DNA from: JAHDFB01 sp964607315
Lineage (GTDB): Bacteria > Bacteroidota > Bacteroidia > Chitinophagales > Saprospiraceae
Length of the DNA stretch: 64,000 nucleotides
Direction: 5' to 3'
Assembly: GCA_964607315.1 (NCBI GenBank)
Contig: CAZSKA010000001.1
Location: forward strand, 6,934 to 70,933
The notes below the pieces were generated by a model. The model was not told the origin of the DNA, searched no databases, and saw nothing but the letters and a program-made list of their open reading frames with translations. Shown here one piece after another: positions 52,978 through 59,814 of this stretch. A program made the position numbers and the translations under genes. Each line of letters starts with the position of its first letter. Position 1 is the stretch's first letter.

Positions 52978-54103
52978 AACTCTGTATTTTTAATTTATTT
53001 ATCACTGGATTCGCATACATTAATAAAAAATTCTTTACTAATTCTGCATCCTTTATATCAATACTCTTTGCCATTCTTTTTATAAAAATCTTAACAGCAT
53101 CTTCAGTGTAATGAGCCTTTGAAGCTTCGGTATTATTTAGAATATCAAAAGCAATATAATTCGTCTCATGCAATTGATAGTTGATTTGAATTTGTTCTGT
53201 TACCTTTTGGGCGAAAGCCTTAATTGTCAAATTAACAGACAAATCTTTTTCCTTTAATTCATCTAAGTAATCATCTAAATTTGTACCACAAACAAGATGA
53301 ATGTCTTTTTTATATCCTAATACGCCCTTCAAAATATTATTAAAATCTTCATTCTTTGTTTTCTTATATTTTACGCCATTTAATGCTGCTAATACTGCCG
53401 GCATTTTCATATAATCTGTAGGATCATACTCATATGAAATACTTAATGGTATTATGTTCAATGTTTTGAAATAATCACATAAATGCATTTCTTTTGGCTT
53501 ATTCAAAGACAACATTTTAAGTATCCCTGGATTAGTTTGATCATTGCCATCTTTTGTACGACCTTCCTTTTGCGCTAACCAGATGGAATTTCCATTCTTC
53601 ATCAAATGAGGAATATATGCTGATAATTCTTTAGACTTTATTAGCATATCTCTTGGTGACAATGACCTATGAACCAAGAAATTTCTATTTATCTTCGAAA
53701 ACTTGTGTAAAAATGGAGTTCCAACAAGATTGTCGCCTATCGCAGAAGCCGTCATCCGTAATTTATTTTCTAATAAAACAAGATTAGTGATGCTGGTGTC
53801 TAGTACAATGTCTCTATGATTAGAAATATATAAATAGGAGGTGGTTTGATCTAATTGCTCAAACCCAAAAGAACCTAGTTCATTTGCGGTTTCTTTAATT
53901 ACCCTTGATAATGCAGGATAGATAACTTTACTGTGAAAGTCATAAATAGAATGAATTTCCTTTATCTTATCATTGTAAAAATTAATATCTTTTCCTGGAA
54001 AAGCATAATCAAACAATGCTTTCATCATAGAGTGATTAATAAGATCAGTTAAAGCAGAATTAACTTCTTGATCGTGATATGGTCGAATGGTATCAAAATT
54101 CAT
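52970..54103 (-). CDS. Glycerol-3-phosphate/1-acylglycerol-phosphate acyltransferase family protein
   Basis: A 377-residue PlsB/PlsC-superfamily acyltransferase. The catalytic block is LYISNHRDIVLDTSI (H-x4-D with His and Asp), followed by FSKINRNFLVHR, IWLAQKEGRTKDGNDQTNPGILKML (the E-G-R substrate-binding motif) and IPLSISYEY. It lacks membrane helices, so it is probably a peripheral membrane enzyme of phospholipid or surface-lipid acylation. A TrpF-like gene overlaps its 3' end. It has its own -7 box 10 nt upstream of the ATG. Confidence 0.85.
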   Translation of the reverse strand: MNFDTIRPYHDQEVNSALTDLINHSMMKALFDYAFPGKDINFYNDKIKEIHSIYDFHSKVIYPALSRVIKETANELGSFGFEQLDQTTSYLYISNHRDIVLDTSITNLVLLENKLRMTASAIGDNLVGTPFLHKFSKINRNFLVHRSLSPRDMLIKSKELSAYIPHLMKNGNSIWLAQKEGRTKDGNDQTNPGILKMLSLNKPKEMHLCDYFKTLNIIPLSISYEYDPTDYMKMPAVLAALNGVKYKKTKNEDFNNILKGVLGYKKDIHLVCGTNLDDYLDELKEKDLSVNLTIKAFAQKVTEQIQINYQLHETNYIAFDILNNTEASKAHYTEDAVKIFIKRMAKSIDIKDAELVKNFLLMYANPVINKLKIQSYA

Positions 54104-54113
54104 AATAAGACCG

Positions 54114-54121
54114 CAAAATTA
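54114..54121 (-). promoter_or_regulatory. -7 box TAATTTTG for the acyltransferase gene
   Basis: An exact TAnnTTTG match on the minus strand, 10 nt upstream of the ATG at 54103, implying a very short 5' leader. Confidence 0.55.
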
Positions 54122-54158
54122 GTTTTTCATTAGAATATATTATACCTAACTGATAAAT

Positions 54159-54680
54159 TTAATCAAAAACCCTATCGCGAATTTTTTCCATTTCAAGGGA
54201 AAGAAGTGGATGCCTTTGAACATTTACTATACATTCATTAATTCTATCCATGTATGTATCTTCCATTAGAGCATCCCGAATATAAAGACAAGCTTTTTCA
54301 TAAGTTTCAAAGATGATATTACGAATAGGATCGGTTATTATCCAATGCGCCTTTACATATTTAGTTGCGCATTCCACATTAAATAAAAAGACTTCGCCTA
54401 ATTCATACGTAAAGCTTTTCTGTCTTTCTAGATTTCTTAAAATAGCTCTGATTTTACTAATTCTGGGCTTCCTTGGCCTTCTTAGTGACCTGGTCACATA
54501 CTTTGACTCAATGTCCTTTTTAATATTATTGTATATGCGTTGTCTATCTTTTTCAGAGCCAAGCTCCATAATATAAAACTGTTTTACATCAGGAGAAAAA
54601 GCATACAAATTTTCTAATTCATGTTTTAATTCCTCTTCATTAAGGGACTGAATATATTTTATGAAAGTTGATTTCTGCAT
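54159..54680 (-). CDS. DUF6155-family protein
   Basis: About 173 residues. I chose the ATG at 54680 because the family starts with a helix such as MQKSTFIKYIQSLNEEELKHELENLYAFSPDVKQFYIMEL; the longer frame from 54716 would add MMFQFSFFYSLH, which overlaps the mscL terminator. The rest is helical (IKKDIESKY, KISKIRAILRNLERQKSF, DPIRNIIFETYEKACLYI). No cysteines or catalytic motifs stand out. The family is of unknown function and is common in Bacteroidota. It lies downstream of mscL but beyond its terminator, and seems to be separate. Confidence 0.75.
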   Translation of the reverse strand: MQKSTFIKYIQSLNEEELKHELENLYAFSPDVKQFYIMELGSEKDRQRIYNNIKKDIESKYVTRSLRRPRKPRISKIRAILRNLERQKSFTYELGEVFLFNVECATKYVKAHWIITDPIRNIIFETYEKACLYIRDALMEDTYMDRINECIVNVQRHPLLSLEMEKIRDRVFD

Positions 54681-54691
54681 ATGGAGAGAAT

Positions 54692-54722
54692 AAAAAAAGG
54701 AGAATTGAAACATCAATTCTCC
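54692..54722 (-). terminator. Intrinsic terminator of mscL
   Basis: On the minus strand GGAGAATTGA pairs perfectly with TCAATTCTCC around 4 nt, followed by seven T. It overlaps the first bases of the longer, rejected DUF6155 frame. Confidence 0.88.
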
Positions 54723-54749
54723 CTATAAATCGTTTTCTTAAAGAATGGT

Positions 54750-55151
54750 TTATTTTGCTAAAAGATTTCTGATTTCAGTCAGTAATTCTTCTTGTGTAGG
54801 TCCTGCTGGTGCTTCTTCTACTGGTTTTTTAGTCTTGTTATAAGCTCTTACAAATAAGAACATTACAAACCCAACTATAAGTAAACTTACAATTGTGTCA
54901 AACCATGCACCATATTGAACTGCAGTTACTCCTGCTGCTGCTGCTGCTTCAACTGTATCATAAACAGTATCACCTGGTGTCCAAAATCTGTCTGAAAAAC
55001 TTTTTCCCCCAGTTACTAAACCAATTAATGGCATAGCAATTAAAGATACAAAGCCGTTAATAACAGCACCAAGAGCGCCAGCCATGATTACAGCAACCGC
55101 AAATTCAATGACATTTCCTGTCATTATAAATTCCTTAAATTCTTTAAGCAT
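54750..55151 (-). CDS. mscL: Large-conductance mechanosensitive channel MscL
   Basis: A 133-residue inner-membrane channel that opens under high membrane tension and vents solutes on hypo-osmotic shock. The conserved TM1 is EFKEFIMTGNVIEFAVAVIMAGALGAVINGFVSLIAMPLIG; TM2 is YGAWFDTIVSLLIVGFVMFLFVRAYNK, and a short C-terminal helix (TQEELLTEIRNLLAK) forms the cytoplasmic bundle. An Ala-rich periplasmic loop (EAAAAAGVTA) separates the two. It is monocistronic with its own terminator. Confidence 0.96.
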   Translation of the reverse strand: MLKEFKEFIMTGNVIEFAVAVIMAGALGAVINGFVSLIAMPLIGLVTGGKSFSDRFWTPGDTVYDTVEAAAAAGVTAVQYGAWFDTIVSLLIVGFVMFLFVRAYNKTKKPVEEAPAGPTQEELLTEIRNLLAK

Positions 55152-55420
55152 AATTTTTACATTTTGATTTAAAACATTAATAATATAAAGATATATCCAA
55201 ATTACAAAAGGATTATATCAACTTTTTAGTTCGATAAACGAAATGATTTTATCGATAAATCTTATTTTTTATGCTTTTTTAGGTATTTAGACCTAATTTT
55301 TATGCTTTAATTATGACAACATTGTAGTGGAATCAGTAGGTTTTTTTACACTAATGAGTAAATTTTCGTCGTTTATGATATGTTTTCCTTTCAAGAAAAC
55401 TAAATATTACTTTTAAAAGC

Positions 55421-55428
55421 TAATTTTG
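55421..55428 (+). promoter_or_regulatory. -7 box TAATTTTG for the PPIase operon
   Basis: An exact TAnnTTTG match, 20 nt upstream of the ATG at 55449. Confidence 0.55.
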
Positions 55429-55448
55429 TGCTTTATTAAAGAAAACTT

Positions 55449-57398
55449 ATGAGAAAATATATTTTATTTTTTGTCTTACTAACTTCTTGTTCATGGGCTT
55501 TCGCCCAAAACGATGACCCTGTTTTGTTTACTGTTGAAGGTAATCCCGTTCATGTTTCAGAATTCGATTACATTTATTCAAAAAACACGGGCAAAAACAC
55601 TGATTATAGCCTTAAGAGCCTAGAAGAATACCTGGACCTTTATGTAAAATTCAAATTGAAAGTTCAAAAAGCAAAAGAAATACAGCTTGATACAGTTCCT
55701 AGCCTAATGAAGGAACTAGAAGGATATAGAAAGCAATTGGCAAAATCTTATCTTACAGATAAAGAAGTAACGGATCGATTGGTTAAGGAAGTTTATGACA
55801 GATCAGCTAATGATATTAAATTATCTCATATCTTGATTTCTTTAAAAGAGAATGCAAGTGAAGAACAAGAGACTAAAGCAAGGCTGAAAATAGATAATGT
55901 TTATTCTAAACTTAAAGAAGGAATGTCTTTCAATGAAGCTGTAAAAGAATTTTCTGAGGATAAAATTTCTAAGGAAACTAACGGTGCTCTGCCTTTCTTA
56001 AATGCAATGTTTCCAGCTGGATTTTACGAATTGGAAAATGCAGGCTATGCTCTTCAGAAAGGTGAATTTTCAGAACCTGTTCGTTCTAAACTTGGATTTC
56101 ATATTGTTAGACTTGATGAAGTTAGACAAGCAAGAGGAGAGATGGAAATTGCTCATATTTTGATAAGGAAGGAAAAAATAAGACAAAAGAAATCAGATGG
56201 AGATGTCAGAATTATGGAGATTTATGAAAAAATCAAAAATGGAGAAGATTTTTCTACCTTAGCTAAAGAATATAGCGAAGATGCTACCTCTTCACGAAGT
56301 GAAGGTTACCTCGGTTATTTTGGGATTAATAAATATGAGAAAGCATTCGAAGATGCGGCATTTGGTTTAACAGAAGATGGACAGATAACAGAACCAATAG
56401 AAACATCTGTTGGTTGGCATATAATCAAAAGAATATCTAAAAAAGAGCGTGCTTCTTTCGAAGATTCTAATAAAAGATTAAAAGCCAAAGTTATAAGAGA
56501 CTCCAGACATGATCTAGCTAAAAAAACACTTATTGATAGAATCAAAAAAGAATCGAAATTCTCCGAGAATAGTAAACTTTTAGATGATTTTACTAAGTCT
56601 TTGGACAAGTCATTCTTTTCTTATAAATGGAAACCTGAAGCAAAGAATAAGGAAACTTTGTTGACTTTTGGAAATAGAGAAATAGGGCTTAATGAGTTTG
56701 TTGATTATGCTAAAAGTAATACCCGAGCAAGACTTAGAATGGATGAAATGGAATTGGATGAAGCTGTTCAGACGATGTATGAAACATATGTGGAAGAGCA
56801 AGCTATTGATTATGAAGAAAAGCAACTCGTTAATAAATACCCTGATTTCAAAGCAATCATGAGAGAATATGAAGAAGGTATCCTTCTTTTTGAAGTAACA
56901 AAAATGAATGTTTGGGATAAAGCATCACAGGATTCTGTAGGGCTTGAAAAATTCTTTCAAACAAATACATATAAGTATCAGTGGAAAGAAAGAGCAAAAA
57001 CACAAACTTTTAAAATTAATACTATTGATGAGGCACTGATTGCTAAATTCATGAAAAAAGCTAAAAAGAAATCTCCAGAATGGCTTAAAAATAAATTTGG
57101 AGAAGATTTCTTTACCATAGAAGAGAATGTTTATGAACGAGGTAGTAGAGATGTTTCAGGTATCAAATTTGAAGAAAGAGCACTTTCTATTCATGAAATA
57201 AATGAAAAGAAATCCAGTACTACATTTAAGAGAATTGCTGAAATTATTCCTGCTGCACCTAAATCTTTGGGAGAGGCAAGAGGATATATTGAAGCAGATT
57301 ATCAAGATCTTTTAGAGAAGAACTGGGTTAATAAACTTAAGTCCGTTTACGATGTAAAAGTTAATGATGACGTTTTAAAATCTCTCGTTAAAAGCTAA
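55449..57398 (+). CDS. Periplasmic parvulin-type peptidyl-prolyl isomerase (two PPIase domains)
   Basis: A 649-residue exported protein with signal peptide MRKYILFFVLLTSCSWAFAQ. An N-terminal SurA-like helical chaperone region (about 20-115) is followed by two rotamase domains: ILISLKENASEEQETKARLKIDNVYSKLKEGMSFNEAVKEFSEDKIS ... KLGFHIVRL and IAHILIRKEKIRQKKSDGDVRIMEIYEKIKNGEDFSTLAKEYSEDATS ... SVGWHIIKRIS. A long C-terminal helical region (about 360-649) follows. It folds outer-membrane or secreted proteins. It is the first of three coupled genes of the same class. Confidence 0.93.
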   Translation: MRKYILFFVLLTSCSWAFAQNDDPVLFTVEGNPVHVSEFDYIYSKNTGKNTDYSLKSLEEYLDLYVKFKLKVQKAKEIQLDTVPSLMKELEGYRKQLAKSYLTDKEVTDRLVKEVYDRSANDIKLSHILISLKENASEEQETKARLKIDNVYSKLKEGMSFNEAVKEFSEDKISKETNGALPFLNAMFPAGFYELENAGYALQKGEFSEPVRSKLGFHIVRLDEVRQARGEMEIAHILIRKEKIRQKKSDGDVRIMEIYEKIKNGEDFSTLAKEYSEDATSSRSEGYLGYFGINKYEKAFEDAAFGLTEDGQITEPIETSVGWHIIKRISKKERASFEDSNKRLKAKVIRDSRHDLAKKTLIDRIKKESKFSENSKLLDDFTKSLDKSFFSYKWKPEAKNKETLLTFGNREIGLNEFVDYAKSNTRARLRMDEMELDEAVQTMYETYVEEQAIDYEEKQLVNKYPDFKAIMREYEEGILLFEVTKMNVWDKASQDSVGLEKFFQTNTYKYQWKERAKTQTFKINTIDEALIAKFMKKAKKKSPEWLKNKFGEDFFTIEENVYERGSRDVSGIKFEERALSIHEINEKKSSTTFKRIAEIIPAAPKSLGEARGYIEADYQDLLEKNWVNKLKSVYDVKVNDDVLKSLVKS

Positions 57399-58222
57399 TG
57401 AGTTTATTAAAACATATCAGCTTGTCAGTACTTATTTGTTTTTTCATGATTTCTTGCGAAAAGCAAGGATCGGAAGAAGATAAATTATTAGCTAAAGTAT
57501 ATAATACATCATTGTACGAGTCTGATATTGAAAACGTTATCAATAAGAATTCTAAAGGATTTAGTCAAAAAGAATATATTGATTCTTGGATAAGAAATGA
57601 ACTTATCATTAATAGTTCAAAATTATCAAAAGAAGATATTAAAGAGATTGATTATCTAGGCGAATCATATAAAAAAACACTAGCTGTACAGAAACAGAAG
57701 GAAAGATATCTGAAAAAGAATCTTAGTCAGGAAATTGATTCTATTCAACTTTTGGAGGCTTATGAACAGCTAAAAAATAATTACAAGCTTAAAAAAAATA
57801 TTTTTAAACATCATCTAGTCATCATACACAAAGAACATCCTAATATCTTAGATATAAATAATTATTTTAAAAAGAGAGATTTTGATGATTTTTATGATGC
57901 ATTGGATGAAGAAATAGAATATCAAAATATAGATTCTACTATATGGGTTAATTGGTTTGATTTAAGTTTAAAATTACCTCTTGAACAGATGAAAGAAGAT
58001 GACTTGGAAGCTAATTTGAATAGAAAATTAGAAAACAGCGATTTTGTTTTTTTTATAAGAATATTTGATTATTTGGACAAAAATGAAATTGCGCCGTTAT
58101 CATATATGGAAGATTTTCTGAAAAATGCGATAATTGAAAGACGAAAGGTTGATTTAATTGAAGAATTTAGTAATAAATTGTATAATTCTGCATTAAATAA
58201 TAATAAGCTAATCATTAATTAA
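57398..58222 (+). CDS. Lipoprotein of the SurA-like chaperone group, no PPIase motif
   Basis: A 274-residue lipoprotein (MSLLKHISLSVLICFFMISC, lipobox I-S-C). Its start overlaps the preceding stop by one base (TAATG). After the signal it has KVYNTSLYESDIENVINKNSKGFSQKEYIDSWIRNELIINSSKLSKEDIKEI, like the helical N domain of SurA. The rest is Asn/Lys-rich helix. The parvulin active-site pattern is not visible. It sits between two PPIase genes, so it is inferred to be a periplasmic or outer-membrane chaperone acting with them. Confidence 0.75.
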   Translation: MSLLKHISLSVLICFFMISCEKQGSEEDKLLAKVYNTSLYESDIENVINKNSKGFSQKEYIDSWIRNELIINSSKLSKEDIKEIDYLGESYKKTLAVQKQKERYLKKNLSQEIDSIQLLEAYEQLKNNYKLKKNIFKHHLVIIHKEHPNILDINNYFKKRDFDDFYDALDEEIEYQNIDSTIWVNWFDLSLKLPLEQMKEDDLEANLNRKLENSDFVFFIRIFDYLDKNEIAPLSYMEDFLKNAIIERRKVDLIEEFSNKLYNSALNNNKLIIN

Positions 58223-58223
58223 G

Positions 58224-59597
58224 ATGAATATGTATAAAGAAATTAGTCTATCATTACTGATTGTATGTTGTTTTTCTTTTGGGCTTAAAGCCCAAAAATT
58301 GGTAGATAAAGTAATTGCACAGGTAGGAAGTGAATATATACTGCTGAGCGATGTTGAAAAGCAATTTTCTTATCTACAAGAAACAGAAGGCATTCTTGAT
58401 GAACAAGAAAGATGCTCCATACTAGAAGGTTTGATGGCACAAAAAATAATGGTTGATCAAGCTAAGCTTGATAGTATTTTGGTTCTTGATTCTGAAGTTG
58501 AACAACAACTTGATTTTAGAATTGAATCTATACTAAGGCAAATGAATGGAGATCTAGAATTTTTTGAAGAATACTATGGACAAACAGTTCCAGAAGTAAA
58601 AGAATGGATGAGAGTCGATATGCAGGAAATGCTTCTTGCAGAGCGAATGAGAGGGTCTTTATTTCAGGGAATTAATATAACACCTAGTGAAACTAGAGCC
58701 TTTTTCAACGATATCCCTGCGGATTCACTACCTTATTTTAATGCTGAAGTAGAAGTAGCAGAAATTGTTTTGGTCCCGCAGGTTAATGAAGTAGAGAAGA
58801 ATAAAGCTTTTGAAGAATCAATGGCCGTGTATAAAGAACTAACAGAAAATGAAGGTGATTTTGCTGCTTTGGCTAAAAAGTTTAGTGATGATCCTGGTTC
58901 TAAAAGAATAGGTGGTGACTTAGGGTGGCAGTCTCGTGGTACATTTGTTCCTGAATTTGATGCTGTTGCTTATACGCTCAAAAAAGGAGAATTAAGTGAG
59001 CCTTTCGAATCACCATTTGGTTATCATATTGTAGAATTACTTGATAGAAGAGGAAATTCTGTTCACACTAGACACATCTTGTTTAAACCAGAATTGACTT
59101 TTGATGATATTCAGAAATCGAAAGAAGAACTAGCGAGAATAAGAGAAGAAATCGCTCTTGACAGCATTACTTTTCAAGATGCTATCAAAAAATATTCTTC
59201 TAAAGATGAAGAAAGTTACAATAACAATGGTCGATTAACTAATCCAAAAGATGGTACTACTTTCTTTGAAACAGCTGATCTTCCTCCAGACATTTATTTT
59301 GAAATTGAAGGAATTGATATTGGTGGTGTTACTGAACCTATAGAATATCAGTCGCCAAGAGGAGAAACTCAATTTCGAATCATAAAATTGCTTTCTAGAA
59401 CTAGACCGCATAGAGCGAATTTAGATCAAGATTATGCAAAGATTCAGTTTTATGCGAAGGAGAATAAAAAGAACGAATATTTTGGAAAATGGGTACAAGA
59501 AAAAGCATCAAAGAAATACGTTCAACTTGATCAAAGATTTCAAACTTGTCCTAATTTAGCTACTTGGGGAAAAGACAATCAAACTGCGAGTAATTAA
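58224..59597 (+). CDS. surA: SurA-like periplasmic peptidyl-prolyl isomerase
   Basis: A 457-residue exported protein with signal peptide (MYKEISLSLLIVCCFSFGLKAQ) and the SurA layout. The N domain is LVDKVIAQVGSEYILLSDVEKQFSYLQ ... RCSILEGLMAQKIMVDQA. Two parvulin domains follow: VAEIVLVPQVNEVEKNKAFEESMAVYKELTENEGDFAALAKKFSDDPGSKRIGGDLGWQSRGTFVPEFDAVAYTLKKGELSEPFESPFGYHIVELLDRR and the second from HTRHILFKPEL. It is a chaperone for outer-membrane protein assembly. A palindrome with 10-bp arms encodes its FGLKAQK cleavage region. Confidence 0.93.
   Translation: MNMYKEISLSLLIVCCFSFGLKAQKLVDKVIAQVGSEYILLSDVEKQFSYLQETEGILDEQERCSILEGLMAQKIMVDQAKLDSILVLDSEVEQQLDFRIESILRQMNGDLEFFEEYYGQTVPEVKEWMRVDMQEMLLAERMRGSLFQGINITPSETRAFFNDIPADSLPYFNAEVEVAEIVLVPQVNEVEKNKAFEESMAVYKELTENEGDFAALAKKFSDDPGSKRIGGDLGWQSRGTFVPEFDAVAYTLKKGELSEPFESPFGYHIVELLDRRGNSVHTRHILFKPELTFDDIQKSKEELARIREEIALDSITFQDAIKKYSSKDEESYNNNGRLTNPKDGTTFFETADLPPDIYFEIEGIDIGGVTEPIEYQSPRGETQFRIIKLLSRTRPHRANLDQDYAKIQFYAKENKKNEYFGKWVQEKASKKYVQLDQRFQTCPNLATWGKDNQTASN
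58277..58297. repeat. Dispersed palindrome copy with 10-bp arms (best copy)
   Basis: TTTTGGGCTT and AAGCCCAAAA pair perfectly around one A, inside the signal-peptide end of the SurA-like gene. Confidence 0.8.
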
Positions 59598-59614
59598 TAC
59601 AAGTTATTAAAAAT

Positions 59615-59653
59615 AAAAAAGCCTTTATTCATCGAATGAATAAAGGCTTTTTT
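59615..59653. terminator. Terminator after the PPIase operon
   Basis: GCCTTTATTCAT (59621-59632) pairs perfectly with ATGAATAAAGGC (59636-59647) around CGA. Flanking A- and T-runs extend the stem and make it bidirectional. Confidence 0.9.
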
Positions 59654-59679
59654 ATTTTTAATATATGGAAACATGAATT

Positions 59680-59814
59680 ATACCATTTCAAATTAAAAAT
59701 AGGTGAGTTCGACTTATAAAATAGAGGAATAACCTTAGATGCTTTGATATTTTCTAAGGAAGAAATCACATATTTTAAGAAGAATTTATCGACTATTTAG
59801 ATATTAAATGGTAT
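59680..59814. repeat. 135-bp element with inverted ends
   Basis: Perfect 9-bp ends ATACCATTT (59680-59688) and AAATGGTAT (59806-59814) enclose about 117 bp with no gene. A broken frame inside (ITLDALIFSKEEITYFKKNL, then STI and a stop) could be a decayed coding remnant. The right end abuts the rnr stop codon, as the element at 7986-8040 abuts the rhomboid stop, and the two share the TACCA...TGGTATT end type. It may be a miniature inverted-repeat element. Confidence 0.4.

Noticed and set aside
54681..54716. Longer start for the DUF6155 gene at 54716
   Set aside because: It overlaps the mscL terminator and adds a hydrophobic stretch not expected in the family.
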